DNA of 64,000 bases from Loripinus fragilis (GCA_964019695.1 OZ026517.1:73056665-73120664), one strand, 5' to 3'. Positions 44,816 through 57,419 are shown, counted from the first letter of the stretch. Made by a program: numbers and translations. Notes: generated from the sequence alone by a model not told the origin.

Positions 44816-45039
44816 ACTCCCATTGACCAAATACATATTCAGTGTAAACTGGCACACAGAGGTAGAATTTGGTTAGGCGAATGCTTTATATTTTACTATT
44901 ACTCTATTTACTGGTCTGATACCAGTCTAGGAATCCTTATCACAAGCTTCAAACATACAATAATCACATTGAAACATCACCGCTCAGATCAGAGCAGTAT
45001 ACAGTGTAGACTACCCCCTGCAAAATTTTGTTCTAAAAA

Positions 45040-46830
45040 TTGGAGGTGTTCTAGTAGTAGAACTGTTCTAGAACATTTAGAACTGTTCTAGAACTGTTCT
45101 TAACCAGGTAAATATGCTTGTTCTAGAACTCTTGTTCTACAACTGTTCTAGAATATGTTCTAGAACAAATCAAACACATTCTAAAACTTGTTTTATTCTA
45201 AAACTGTTCTTGAAATAGTCTAGAACTTTTTAGAACAAATCAAGAACCAATAAGTTCTACAAATGTTCTGATAATAATCTAGACAATTTTAGAACTTTTC
45301 AAGAACAAAATAATTTGAAAGAAAATTTTAAAAATTATTCAAATTAAGTTCTAGAACATTTGTCTTACTTTTTGGAACTAGTTAATTCTAAAAATATAAT
45401 AATGATTCTAGAACATTTTTTGAACTTCTCAAAGGGAAAATAAGTTAAAGAATTGTTTTCCATTTACTATTCAAATTAAGTTCTAGAACTTATTTAGTAC
45501 TTTTGTAGAACCAACAAGTTCTAGAAATGTTCTCAAAAGTTCTAGAACACTTTTAGAACATTTTAGAACATTTCTAGAACAAGCATGTCATTGCCAGATG
45601 GATGATGGGGAAAACACGGCTGCCAGAATTGGAGGGATAATATGGAGGCTCTTCCAAAAACATTTGTTTGGCAACTTTTAGATAGCAAACATGATAGTAG
45701 TATATTGTCGGAGACAGTGAGTAGGCCTGAGACACAGTTTTTAATGTTAATTGTTACTGCGGTCTTCCAAGCTGAAATGCATGGCAGTGTTTTGAAATGG
45801 GTGGGGTAACAGGGTGGCAACATCTGACAACATTCAGGCCAACGTAGGATCTCTGTTATGTTTTTTTTTCAATAATATTTATTCCTCAGTTGATGTTTAT
45901 TTATTTGTATCGAGTCACCTGCATGAGCATGAAATACACTTTGGTATTAGTTTTTTGGGGTGTAACCCAAATTTGTTAACAGTATTTCAGATATAATAAA
46001 GTAGCATTTCACAGATTCATAATTCCAAATGGTCTACTAGGGCTAGGGAAATGCGCCTTCTGCTAAATGACATTCCTGACCATGGCCATTTAAAATATCT
46101 ACTAGAATAATTCAGAGACATTTATTGAACCCTTTATGGGACATCTTTGGGAGAGGTGTTCTACAATTGTTCCAGAAAGTTTCTAAAGGCTTGCTCTGGA
46201 ACAGTTCTAGAACAAACCAAGATTTCTTCTAGAGCAGTTCTGCAACAAACTATAAGAACATTTCTAAAATTGTTCTGGAACCATTCTAAAATGTTCTAAA
46301 ATAATTCAGAGACATTTATAGAACGTTAAATGGGACATTTTTTGAGGGGTATTCTACAATTGTTCCAGAAAAATAATATTTTGTTCTAGATCAGTTCTAG
46401 AACAGACCAAGGTTAATTCTAGAACAGTTCTAGAACAAACCATTATAACATTTATGGAATTGTTCTTGAACCATTTTAAAAATAATCTAGAAAAATTCAG
46501 AGACATATTTAAAACGTTAAATGGGACATTTTTTGAGGGATGTTCTACTTAAAAGTTCTAAAAATTTGTTCCGGAACTGTTCTGGAACAAATTTGAAGTG
46601 TTCTATAACAGTTCTAGGAAATATCTTTAGAATTTTTCTGGAACTTTACTTGGGCAAATCTTTTTGACCTTGGCTAGAGCAATTGTAGAACAAATTTGTC
46701 CCATTTAACGTTCTACATCTGTCCCATAAACATTCTAGAACATATCTAGAACAGTTTCAGAGCAGTTCTTGACCATAGTTCTAGAAAATTCTAGAACTTT
46801 TCTAGAATAGTTCTTGGCCATTTCGCTCTA
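45040..46830. repeat. GTTCTAGAAC-rich palindromic tract
   Basis: Dozens of near-matches to the palindrome GTTCTAGAAC at irregular spacing in 45040-45590 and 46130-46830. The second block contains three units of about 195 bp (landmark AATTCAGAGACAT at about 46110, 46303 and 46496, followed by GGGACATTTTTTGAGG). The section 45590-46130 is mostly different sequence. No gene found. Confidence 0.85.
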
Positions 46831-46856
46831 CTTTTGTTGTCATTCAATATTAAATC

Positions 46857-46995
46857 AGGGGAGTACAGCGGCTCATTGTAAGAATGATAAACTTGAGATG
46901 ATGGTGATTCGAGCATCACCGGAGATACTCCTACTGTGTTTTGTGCTTTCCACTTAATCCTCTGCTTAGTACTGATTCAATTCATGGGACAGTCT
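46857..46995 (+). mobile_element. Degenerate tRNA-derived SINE
   Basis: GGGGAGTACAGCGGCTCATT resembles the 5' end and A box; GGTGATTCGAGCATCACCGG resembles the B box region; CTGCTTAGTACTGATTCAAT matches the body. Confidence 0.6.
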
Positions 46996-47127
46996 GATCT
47001 TATTGAGAAAAAAATGACTGGGAAGAAAACGGATTAAAACATTTATATGAATATAAGAGCTAGACTGCACAAACCGGGTCATGAATGAGCATCCTAAGAA
47101 GTGCTCGAGATCAGAAATATGAAAATT

Positions 47128-47866
47128 CAAAATAATTCCAATGAAATAGATATAATTTCACAAAATGTTCCTAATAATGCCCTCTGTCAAAGTGAGGAAG
47201 AATGCAAAGATCAGGAATCGATACAATCAAGTACCACGCCTGAACCAAGACATCGAATGGGAAAGTGATAAAAAACAAGAAAACATCACACATTGGAGAG
47301 GCAAAAGATCATCCCTTTCCCATCAGGTGACCACAAAACTGCAAGACACAGGCTCGACAATATGTCAAGACAAACCCAAAGCCACAAAAGAAGTACTGCT
47401 TTGGAACGTCAGTAAGAAAAGCACTGGAGGGCTTAAAATAGTTTCAAAATTTCACAAACTTTTCCCCATGACTGAACAAAATGGCCTGCAAAGCTTAAAA
47501 TAGAAATCTCCTCCTGAACCACTGTTTCAAATTCAATGGAATTTCGGACAGAAATCCTCTATCAAAATTAGACAAACGGGTCTGGGGCCAGTGCTGCTAT
47601 CCTGAAACATTTATATAGCAGAACATTTTTTCATATTCAGTTTGCGTTCTCATTTAAATGACACTTCCTGGCAACCTCAGAAGGTACAGTAATTTTGTTG
47701 GAGTATGAGGATTTCTCTGATATACCAATGTTTCAGGACTGGGGCCAATCTACATTAACAAAAACGGTAGCTGAAAGTACCATTTTAATCAGTACGAATT
47801 AAATGTGAAGATATATCAAAATAATTCCAATGAAATAGAAATAATTTCACAAAATGTTCCTAATAA
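47128..47866. repeat. Pair of 50-bp direct repeats around an unrecognised 112-codon frame
   Basis: CAAAATAATTCCAATGAAAT to TTCCTAATAA occurs at 47128-47177 and 47817-47866 with one mismatch. Between them a plus-strand frame (47165-47503) is rich in Lys, Ser and Thr, has no domain I recognise, and starts inside the first direct repeat. It may be part of a decayed mobile element. Confidence 0.55.
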
Positions 47867-47903
47867 ATATAGGAACCCATATATAACTTGTGATTTCCTA
47901 CTC

Positions 47904-48560
47904 CCCCCCCCCCCCCCCCTCTGTATCCGCGCATGCATATTAACCTTTATTCATACTGTTCATCCTTGTTAAAACTCCACAAAATTTGCAACAGACAGTA
48001 TTTGTTTGTTTTGCTGGCTAGGAAATCACAATATCACGTGAACTGTCCGCTTGCATATGATACACATTTGAAAATGCCAAGGCTAAATCTCTCTGAAATT
48101 TAAGAAAATTATAATAAAATTTCAGGATCCAGATCGTAAATTGTGTGTAAGGGTTAGGCCATTTTTTCTGGTTCTCTGGATAATTCTTGCTCAACATAGG
48201 CTAGGAGGAGGAAATAAAAATAAAACGCTCAAAAACTTCCAGTCGGAATGAAAATAAAAAAAATCTCAAACTTCGAACTTTATTTTATTGTTTTTAAATG
48301 ACATCAGAATTTAGCTTGGGATAGACCAGTTACCCATCTAGCTACACATCTATGAGTTGTAAAAACATTCAAGTACCGCATGCCCTCCCGATGAGGAGCA
48401 TTAGCAGTGGCTCAGTGTAGGACAATATCCCCCGAACAATCCCCCCCCCCCTTTGCTCTAATTTGTATACGTGGACATAATCCCCCCATTAATTTTACAA
48501 CATGGACATAAACCCTATCGGACAAATTCCCCCCCCCCCCCCCACGCACACACACACACA
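47904..48560. repeat. Simple-sequence tracts
   Basis: C runs near 47904-47919, 48441-48451 and 48528-48543, followed by an (AC)n tract near 48545-48562. Likely sites of length error in assembly. Confidence 0.85.
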
Positions 48561-48584
48561 ACCACAATCTATACTCTATTAATA

Positions 48585-48765
48585 TAAAGCTTCCAAAAGC
48601 AGTTCCTACATTTCATTAAAAAAAATTTCAGGAACGCTATAAGGGTGTCAAATGGTTCGGACTCAGTTCAGGGTCAAGGTCTGTGGGTCCTTATCTGGAT
48701 CCAAACTGTTTGCGAAGGTTATCAGGTGTCAAATGTCACCACTTGGAGACAAGGGGTTAGTTAGA
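48585..48765. repeat. Hairpin MITE (GGTTCGGACTCAG family)
   Basis: Left half AAATGGTTCGGACTCAGTTC, right half TATCTGGATCCAAACTGTTT, with TATAAGGGTGTCAAATGG upstream. A second copy is at 48955-49125 and a third at 49510-49700. Confidence 0.65.
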
Positions 48766-50674
48766 TCCATTCAGAATATTACATAAAAATAGTAGTTCAT
48801 TGTTAAAATTATGGTGACCTTATAATCAGGGACCAAGCTGGCCATCAACTTTAGGGAGAAGTCCTTTCCATAGAATGAGAAATCAGGGAGAGTTGACAGA
48901 TGTGATAGATATGAGATAGTGCAGAAAAGTACTGTTATAATTCTCCTTAAATAATCCTGCCCAACTCTTTTATATGCTGGATTTTTGTCATCTGCTGACT
49001 TTAATAAAAATAAAAAAAATCTCCCAGCTTCACTATCAGAGTGTCAAACAGTTTGGATCTAAATCAGGACCTACATTATGTCGGGCCTCATCTGGGTCCA
49101 ACCGATTTCAAGATTGTAAATACATTACAAATACACAAAAAATTATCTTGCTTTTCACAACTTATCTGAAGCTCTGTATCGAGCTGACCTGATAAATTGT
49201 GCATTACGTAATTTGACATGACCGGACACGTCTTTAAAACACAACCAGACTGAAAATCAATACATACATGTATCATGCAAGACCGACATGATGGTTTATT
49301 GCATGCTTATTAAAGGTAAATAAACTAAATATCCGTCAGGGACTTTCTATAACAACTAAATAGAGAGTCCTTGATTTCTGGCTGACAGCATGCAAAAAGT
49401 TACAGCTACTAGCAGGTAAAGGGTAAATCAGTGAGTTGCATCAGAAATATACATGCTGCAACTTTTAATGACCAGACCAGCTCGCGGTTTCATTCATTGT
49501 TGGCACTTAAAGATGACTCAAAAACTTCAAAGGGAGATTAATGTTTCGTCTCTGCAGATATTTTTCTGCATTACTTTATCAAAATAACCTTTCAGAATAG
49601 CATCAGCGTCTCAAAAAGCTTGGACCCAGATCAGCCCTGACGTTCTAATCTTGGTTCAAACTGTTTGCGACGACAAAATTAGCCGCTAGCAGTCAAATAG
49701 TCGATTTGACAGGAAATACGGTGTCAAGTTTTGTGTTTACGGGAATATATTAGTTGATCTCGGAGTAATACTGTTTTGAAATAATGCTAATTGGAGTTTT
49801 AATAAGGGGAGAGTGTGAAATACACACTTCAACAACCAGGTAGGTCAATTTCTAAACTGGAACAATCGATATTGAAAATTTTCAAGTTTTCGATAGCTGG
49901 CGACTACAGGACTATCGAGCAGAGCCGGACAACGTACTCGTTTGTTTTTTTATTTTCGGAGAAAAAAATGGTACAGTCGGCAGCTATAAAATAGGGTCGA
50001 TCGGCAAACCGTAAACACACATATTTTTTTGGCCTTAGCGGATCCTACAATATATCGTCCCAAATCCCCAAATTGAAGTTTCTCATTTATTCAACACAGG
50101 CAGCCCTGTTGCGTTATCATCCGCATATTTTTAGCAATGACAGCGAGTTGCGTCAGACAGCAAATCTGCAGTGCGCATGACCGGATTTCCGAAAAAGTCA
50201 ATCTGAAAGTTTGCTGCTTCGAAAGCAGCAAACAAAAACTGATCAGACTCAGTCTCAAGCCACCAGTGGCTCATCAACAAAATGTCTCTTGAATAGCAAT
50301 TGGCTCATAGGCTGATTGATAGTGAATCTAGCTTTTATATATTTTTATTGGATAGCTGCTGGCGGACACAATAAGTACCAAAATTTCATATGCTAGCTGG
50401 CTCATTTAATTTCATATGCTAGAGCATACACTAAGAGAAATGAAAGCAAATGGCAACTCATAGCAACAATCAGTCTATCGGGTACACCAATGTCAAGACT
50501 GTATGCCATGCATGCTAGCCATTTAACTACTCTGTAAACATGATGGTGAAACTAAATGCTAGCTCTCATAGATTTCTCTTGACTCTTTGTGTACAAACAG
50601 TTCTTTCTTCTGGTTTAATACAATAAACTTGGGATGGTCCTTTGTAAAATATACAAAGGACCATCCCAAGTTTA

Positions 50675-50915
50675 GAGCCTGGACATATGATTTCCAACAT
50701 TGTGGCATTTTGACAAGTGTAGACTCCGATGAGCTTGTGCAACCTCCTTTCAAGCTTAGAAACTCCAAATGATGTTAGGCCAGTAGCTTAATACTCAAAG
50801 AATATTCAAGCGACTAGCAATGGCTCTGATCAGACTGCACGTAGGCGCAGGCTGGTCTGAGTCTTTGCTGGTCCCACTTACCAAATTGTTGGAAATCTCA
50901 TATCGCGGCTCATAT
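50675..50915. repeat. Hairpin MITE of the CCAACATTGTGGCATTTTGACA family
   Basis: ATGATTTCCAACATTGTGGC at left, CCAAATTGTTGGAAATCTCA at right; inner TCTGATCAGACTGCACGTAG. Just upstream a 22-bp palindrome occurs around AACTTGGGATGGTCCTTTGT. Confidence 0.78.
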
Positions 50916-50919
50916 GTTA

Positions 50920-51080
50920 TGGGTCACAGGTTATAATTTCCAAATAGTATTTCTTTCTACGAAATCATTTCTGTCTCAGCAAACAGTGCTGACCTTGATG
51001 AAATGATTATGTGGCATTTCATCTGGGTCTAACTGTTAGCCCAAACACCCATTTACCATGTTTACGGGTTACCATTACAC
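50920..51080. repeat. Hairpin MITE (GATGAAATG family)
   Basis: AACAGTGCTGACCTTGATGA pairs with TCATCTGGGTCTAACTGTT. Confidence 0.65.
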
Positions 51081-51346
51081 AAACGGTTATATTTCTATGG
51101 TAAAATCCTCACCAATTTGCAGTTATACAGTGACAAACACAAACAACCTTCACCAAGTGGCAGGATATTAGTTATAGTAATCAAGCACCAGCACAACAAC
51201 AGCACATAAGATTATTTCCTTATATATTAAGACAAACTTCAACAAACATTGTAAATCAAGATCAAACATCTTGTTGAAGATCAGTTTGACCTGAATCTAC
51301 ACTGTTTTGCAATTAAATGTCTTTAAGTAGAATATTTTTGAGTACC

Positions 51347-51516
51347 TTTTTTGTTTGTTTGATTTGATTCTTTACGTCCACTCAACAATCTTTCAGTTAT
51401 GCGGGACGGTTCTTCCTGGGTTTTACCAGTACTAAGCTAGGATAAATGTGTCTTGCTCAAGGACCACAACGCAGTGACGCCGGTGAGGCTCGAACCCGCT
51501 ACCCTTCGGTCTCGAG
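51347..51516 (-). mobile_element. tRNA-derived SINE with 12-bp target-site duplication
   Basis: TTTGTTTGATTTGATTCTTT tail, CTTGCTCAAGGACCACAACG core, B box GGCTCGAACCCG on the reverse strand; truncated before the A box. Flanked by TTTTTGAGTACC at 51335-51346 and 51517-51528. Confidence 0.9.
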
Positions 51517-51734
51517 TTTTTGAGTACCATATAAACCTTAAAGCACCATGCAATCATAAAAACAGCAGTTGACAAATTTTGTGACATCTTTCTTGACTTT
51601 CAGGAAGAATCAGATTTTGAAATTTCATGTGAATACAAACAGACAGTGCACATGAAATATAAGGTTATTGCACTGATATCGGTGAATGTTGTCCTTTGAG
51701 TTGGGATATCAAAGAACGTAAGCTTGGGAGAGTT

Positions 51735-51945
51735 CATAGATAAAGTAAAACCTGTGTAAAAGGCCCCCTCAAAAATAGACATAACAAAGGTCTCAATGAC
51801 AAATGGTAAGGTGGAAAGTATTGCAGAATTCTCCCCTTGGAGCATTCTGCAATACTTTTGACCTGCATTAAGTGATAATCGGTCTTGAAAACCAATTATT
51901 TGGTCTTTTTGAGAGTGGCTGTTTTACACAGGTTTTACTGTATGC
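51735..51945. repeat. MITE of the AGTAAAACCTGTGTAAA family
   Basis: Ends AGTAAAACCTGTGTAAAAGG and TTTTACACAGGTTTTACT; inner GTATTGCAGAATTCTCC / GGAGCATTCTGCAATAC hairpin. Confidence 0.8.
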
Positions 51946-52559
51946 CAATGAGGGACATAATTCACCAATATCAGTGTTATAACCCTCTTATTATTCAGCT
52001 TTAAATATTTGGTACTATTTTCAATAGTGTAAGATGTAAGAACTTTTCTTATGAAGTAGATTTCAGATTTCCCACTTTTGTGTGATACTTTTCCTGTGAC
52101 GTTATGAAGGTTTGACGTCATCTTTTGTAACGTCCTGCAACGGCAACATGCCAAGGCATCTGAGTAAAGGTGCCATTAATAGTAAGTAAGTCGATATCTA
52201 GTGGTATCGACTTATTGGGTTTCTGAAAGCAGGAAGAAAATTTGAAAATGTCTTATCTGCTGTATAATGTTCGGGTGCTTTAAGTGTTATATGTAACTGA
52301 ACATTGAAATAGTATATTAGATCAATTGATTAGGACAAAAAATGTTAGTGAAGAATGACTTGAATTAGAATGTCTGAATTTTTAGGCATGGAAAGATTAC
52401 AATTCACATGGACATCACGTCACCCCAGATAATGTGTTTTGCTATTTATGCTATTTTAGTCCTCATAATGAGGTTATTAAACTATTTGACTCCTGAATTT
52501 TGAAAATGAAATATCCCATGTGATGATCTAGACTAATCCATCTTAGTCAACTTAAATTA

Positions 52560-52680
52560 TTTGCTGAAGCAGGCAAACAAAGTCCCAGATTAGACTGCTC
52601 CTTAGGGAATAGTCCCAGATCAGACTGCTGCTGATCTGGGACTATTTTGTTTGCCCATGCTTTTCCAGTCTAAGTAATAT
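52560..52680. repeat. Hairpin repeat (GTCCCAGATCAGACTGCT)
   Basis: GGCAAACAAAGTCCCAGATT pairs with GATCTGGGACTATTTTGTTT then GCC; the core has a tandemly duplicated half (AGTCCCAGATTAGACTGCTC, AGTCCCAGATCAGACTGCTG). Confidence 0.72.
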
Positions 52681-53694
52681 GGTTGTGGACCTGTGGTGCC
52701 CAAAAAGTCCTGTATGTTTAAGACTGATCCAACCCTGCATGCAGGTATCAAGTTCTTTAGCATGAATGAACTATTCTGCAACATACTTTGTCTTGGAATA
52801 GACAATCATAAAAATAGCCCTATTTTATAACTGAAGCATTAAGCATTAATTCATCTGGGTGATGTGAAACAGTCATAAACAACATGTAAAGCACAAATAT
52901 AGCAAACTATCAAGCAAACCCATCTGGAGTATGAACACATTTCTGGATTAGCCTTCACATCCATCACCAAAGCTTTCTTGGTCTACTATTTGGACCTTAC
53001 CACTGTATACCTCCAGCAAAGGTTTTGGCAAGATTGGGAAAAAATGAAGGCTTGCCTGGGTCGCCACTGGTACCCAATTGATCATCATTTTTATAAGCTG
53101 GTTTGCATTATATTGTTTGTCACATGGTTTGCTTGATATTGCTTCAAAATACATCAGTTGTCTACAAATGCTGCATGTGTGTGTGGTAGAAAACTGATGT
53201 ATATAAAGCCTGATATACACAGAACATCCTTATTGGTCCCTTTGTTAAATCTTGCAAATCACTAGATGTTTTACTCCAGCTACACTCAAATTGGCAAATA
53301 TATAATTAGCTCATTACAGATTTGTCATTCTGAGCAAATGGGTAAAACATACCATACAATTGTCATTATAAAATGATTACCCTATTCTACAAATTAAAAT
53401 GATTACCCTATTCTACAAATTTTACATTTGTAATCCAAAATAAACCTCTTTGCACTCAGAGTGGCCAAAACTTCAAAGTTTTGGCCAATCTGAGCGCAAA
53501 GTGGTCATGGGACGCAGATTCACATTAGTCAAGACTTTCTTCTGTCAATCCCTTTAGTATTATTAAAATAATTGTACATCATTCCTTACATGTTTGTTAT
53601 ATGTTCAAAGTATACAAATAAAGTATGTTTAAACCAAAATGGTTAAAATGATAGAAGACCTAAGATATAAATTTCTCCCATATTGACAGAATTT

Positions 53695-53915
53695 ACTCTT
53701 TACCTACTAGTGTTGTCTGTTGCTAACTTTTGCAAACAATTTGGACCCAGAATGGGTCTGGGTGGAACAAAATGTCAGGCCTGATCTGGTTCCAAACTGT
53801 TCGATACTCTGATGGTATCCCGTAAGAACTTTTGGAAAAAGTTAATTTTGAAAAAAAATCAGCTGACGACAAAAAAGCATGAAAGTTACCCAGTAGGCTA
53901 AGAATTCAAGGATGT
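53695..53915. repeat. Hairpin MITE (TTTACCTACTAGTGTTGTC family)
   Basis: Left ACTCTTTACCTACTAGTGTT, right CCCAGTAGGCTAAGA. It ends only about 45 bp from the androglobin exon 53957-54121 donor. Confidence 0.78.
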
Positions 53916-53956
53916 TCTATGTAAATCGAGACTTCTTAGCTAAGACAGATACTCAC

Positions 53957-54121
53957 ACTCATAACATTAGACAGATGAGAGTTAATAACAGGGGAAGGAG
54001 CAGCACTATACATGTGGGAGGGAGTTTGTGCAGTCTTAGAAGGGGAGGTAATTACCCCAGCTGTGTTTGGAGCAGATTTCTTATCTCCCTTTGCTGGTGG
54101 AGGGGCCGGGGGCGCCACACT
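53957..54121 (-). CDS. ADGB: Androglobin exon (fragment residues 1-55), proline/serine-rich linker
   Basis: 165 nt, phase 0 to 0. The acceptor TTTGCAG lies at 54122-54128 and the donor GTGAGT at 53951-53956. It encodes a low-complexity segment starting SVAPPAPPPAKGDKK, rich in Pro, Ala, Ser and Thr. Androglobins have a proline-rich stretch between the calpain-like region and the beta-rich domain before the globin. Assignment rests on strand, position, good splice sites and phase, not on conserved residues; there is no stop in frame. It is the most 5' exon I can support. Confidence 0.6.
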
Positions 54122-54384
54122 CTGCAAATATTAAATAAGCTGTTAGACATGTAAAAACAACAAAGCAAATATTAAAGTTTAAATGACAAACAACACAGCC
54201 ATAGAACATATATTTTGTTACTTTTCCATTGGCACAATACAAATATCTTTAAAGTTTTCAAGCATAATCAGACTGTGTGCATGTGCAGACTGATTTGTGC
54301 CCTTATTAGACACAAAAAGCATTAACACCTTTTTCTTATGGTGTATGACTAAATCCTCATACAATTTACTGAAGAACAGAGGTA

Positions 54385-54605
54385 TAATATGGGCCATTGT
54401 CGCAAGAAAACCTGTTTTTGAGTGTTTGCAAACAACAAAGGCGCAGACCAGCTTGCGCATCCGCGCAGTGCCTTTCTTTTCGGAAAATAACATATCTTAA
54501 CTTGCTTCAGACAAAATTTCAATTTTCTAGCTAGTCTCTGTAGCTGAGGAGACTGGTTTGAGTCTCGCTTTGTCGGAAACCACGAAGACAGGTTTTGTCA
54601 CGTCA
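54385..54605. repeat. MITE of the CGCAAGAAAACCTG family
   Basis: Ends GTCGCAAGAAAACCTGTTTT and GAAGACAGGTTTTGTCACG. Followed directly by a further hairpin MITE at 54620-54835 (ACAGTTTGGACCTGATCAGG / CAGATCTGGATCCAAACTGT). Confidence 0.78.
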
Positions 54606-54839
54606 TGTCTTCCTTTTCTGTAACTCTTTCTCAGCTTGGGGTGACTTTTGTATAGCTTGCATGGTAACAACAATTGCAAACAGTTTGGACCTGATCAGGT
54701 CCGGTAAAATGTCTGTCCAGATCTGGATCCAAACTGTTTGACACTCTGATGGAATTACTAATTTCTTTAAAAAAAAAATCAAAGTTTGTTTTATTATAAG
54801 CCTTAATTTAAATTGCCCAGCATGCATTAAAGGCAGAAG

Positions 54840-56380
54840 CTAGTTCGGACCTCATTCACGATTCTATAATAATAATAAATGTCTAATGTAAACATGATGG
54901 GCTAGGAATTTAAATTTATAAAAATGAAATTTTCAAGTCCATTATATTCATTAGCAAAATACAAATACTCGTTACATTATTAGTCTACTCATACTTTTAA
55001 CTTCATAACAGCCTACCAGTACATGTAATGCACGTTAGTTTCCATATAAACCTTAGAATGGACTGCAGCCGATGACATATTTTGGGATAGCTTAAATAAC
55101 TTCCATATGAATATACTATAAATATCAAGCCTTTTACTGCAGAGGCACACATGGAATATTTGACGATTGCCAATATAGCAGAAATGAATACTTAAAATGT
55201 ACAAAAAATAAATTCACTTTCAACATACATTTCAAGAAAACCAAGAAAAAAATCAATAAAATATCAGGCATAAATCAGTTTTCTAATTTTCTACTAAAGT
55301 GATGTTGGAATACACTGTGCTTTTTTATAAACTACCAATACATTGTGTGCATTTAATATCTATCTTATAATCTATCTTTATAGCTGACCAACTATTATAT
55401 CAGTCAGAAGCTAAGATGTATCAAATGGACATCAAGCTGCCTATATGAAAATGTGTTTAAGTAACGGAGAATTATACCCTACTGGCTATAGAAATTATTC
55501 CAAAATCTCCCAACAAGAATAAATTTGATTACCCACTCATAAGAAGGCTAGCAAATGTCATCTTATGAATGTCTAGCATAATGCTTATACTGGCATCAGA
55601 TGTGTGTTGGATTTTTTCACGTGATATGGAAATACACTTTAATCTAGTCACATTATCCCTTCATTTGAATCTGCTTTAATCACAGCATAATACCAGATCA
55701 GCAAACTTCTTAAGACACTTGATGATCAGGGCCCATGTTGCTTTGGGTTTTTCTACTGCACATATATATGGCTACAATTTATATTGAAAAAATAAAATAT
55801 ACATTTCAGCCAGCACATTTTCGTACTTATCACATTGTCCAGCAATGAAAGCTCAGGTGAGTCTGCACATTTGTACAGACTCACTGGAGCCTTCTCTGCT
55901 ACCATACACAGAATATGGATATAGCTGAAGACTCAGACCAAAGCTTAATTAAGACTTCTAGGTCCATTCCGCCACTAGATTCCTCAGGATGGGTGTTTAT
56001 TGGAGGCTTTTGTGCATATGCCATAAATAACTGTAACAAAGTCTTGTGTGCTGGCCCATTTGTTTAATAACTGGCCATCAATCAAGTAGTAAACTTTCAC
56101 AGCAGGAGAAGGGTTCATAGTTTTTTTTTCCTAAACAAAATGATAATTTCTTTTTCCTTGACAAAAGAGTTTTCATTTTGAGGAATTACAATTGAAGCAT
56201 CTCACAGAGAAGCCAAAAAATATAGGCCAAATCATGAGATTTCTGTACTTATGCATTTGTTGAAAATCCCCCTTTAAATGCCCATGCTGATGTATTCAGC
56301 TGAATAGAGGTCTAAATTTTGGTCTGAGTCTGCATCTACACACAAACTTCATAAATATGTGAGCAGGAAAGGCTCAAGTT
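54840..56380. other. Intronic or 5' flanking sequence with nothing recognised
   Basis: No exon, RNA gene or complete repeat was found in this stretch. It is upstream of the first supported androglobin exon and may be intron. A short palindrome GAGTCTGCACATTTGTACAG ACTC occurs near 55860-55882. Confidence 0.5.
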
Positions 56381-56384
56381 TTTG

Positions 56385-56693
56385 ATTGTTTTGTTGCTTT
56401 ACATCCCAAGTCAACAGCTATGGTCATGGCAGGACAGTCAGTTCACCTGACCACACTTTTTCCTGGGTAAGCTTGAACAAGCAGTTAACCAGTACTTCGT
56501 ACACATACTTTCGCTTGTAACTGACAACAACCCTTCTTGAATGATTCAGCGGAAGGGAGGAGAATGACCGTAGAAATTATTTCATGATCAATCTCCACGA
56601 AAGTATGGGACCGGGCTGGGATCGAACTTGCGACCCCTGGATCTGCAGTCAAACATGTTACCGACTGCGCTACACTGCCCGGTAGAGAGGCTC
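56385..56693 (-). mobile_element. tRNA-derived SINE, second family, longer copy
   Basis: Reverse strand A box GTAGCGCAGTCGGTAACATG and B box GTCGCAAGTTCGATCCCAGC; body CAACAGCTATGGTCATGG, ACAACCCTTCTTGAATGATT. Relative of 15385-15664 with an extra ACACATACTTTCGCTTG segment. Confidence 0.85.
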
Positions 56694-57169
56694 AAGTGAG
56701 TCTGTGCATGTGCTGTTGCTCTACAATGCAATGAGTACCGGAATCTTATGAACTGGCTCATAATTTATGCTTTTCATTTAGAAATGATAAAGTTAGAAAT
56801 ACAGATACACATCTTATCTAGCACGCGGTGTTAATCGAGCATCATACAATAGCATTATATTTAACTAAACAATCTACTAAAAACCAGTACTACCATCACA
56901 CATTTGTCTCTTTGTTCCAATTAAATCCATTTTAAATTGACCCTTTTGTGTAATTCATTAACTTTGTGTCAATTTAATGTTTTGTTTAATAGCTCATTTA
57001 GAACAGTCCTTGTTGTGGTGCAAAATATTGCAGTTTTTTAAATTGTAATTTTGTACAAGCTTACCATTGGCTTTCGTAATTTCAGTGTGACCACATTGGT
57101 TCTGTGTTGATGATTCATCATTGTACCGAATTGTAGCAATTTTAAAGCTTCAAGAGTACTGAGAAATGA

Positions 57170-57415
57170 GCCTAGATGTGAGAAAACCTGTCTTCAGGAG
57201 TTTGCGAACAACACAGGCGCAGACCAGCCTGCGCATCTGCGGAGTCTGATCAACATCCTTGTTATTCACTTTTTAGAAAGTACCGTATGTAAACATCCTA
57301 CAGGTGAAATTTCAATTTTCTTGCTAGTCTCTGTAGCTGAGGATACTGGTTTGAAACTCGCTTTGTCAGAAACCCCGAAGACAGGTTTTGTTGCGACGCG
57401 GCCCAAATGTTGTAG
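57170..57415. repeat. MITE of the GAGAAAACCTGTCTTC family
   Basis: Ends ATGTGAGAAAACCTGTCTTC and GAAGACAGGTTTTGTTGCGA; GCGCAGACCAGCCTGCGCAT inside. The 106-codon plus-strand frame starting at 57321 runs out of this repeat and is not a gene. Confidence 0.8.
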
Positions 57416-57419
57416 ATGT

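Larger units (their letters stand above)
1442..54121 (-). other. ADGB: Androglobin gene, partial (18 exons, both ends outside window)
   Basis: Chimeric globin gene. In the family the order is a calpain-like N-terminus, a circularly permuted globin (helices C-H, then an IQ calmodulin-binding motif, then A-B), and a C-terminal coiled coil; vertebrate androglobin is linked to sperm and motile cilia. Here the exons at 54121-53957, 43804-43733, 39396-39360, 38873-38697, 38124-37971, one of five copies at 36050-35424, then 34567, 32845, 28885, 27296, 21595, 20388, 18418, 16032, 10397, 8715, 6472 and 1521 join in compatible phases into 711 codons without a stop. Similarity to human ADGB, recalled from memory, is clear from about 39.4 kb to 6.3 kb and weak in the linkers. 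The calpain-like region lies upstream of the window and the C-terminal coiled coil downstream. Introns are large (up to about 10 kb) and packed with repeats. Confidence 0.93.

Noticed and set aside
52948..53220. 90-codon minus-strand frame as an androglobin exon
   Set aside because: No matching splice sites in the needed phase and no residues recognisable from the family.
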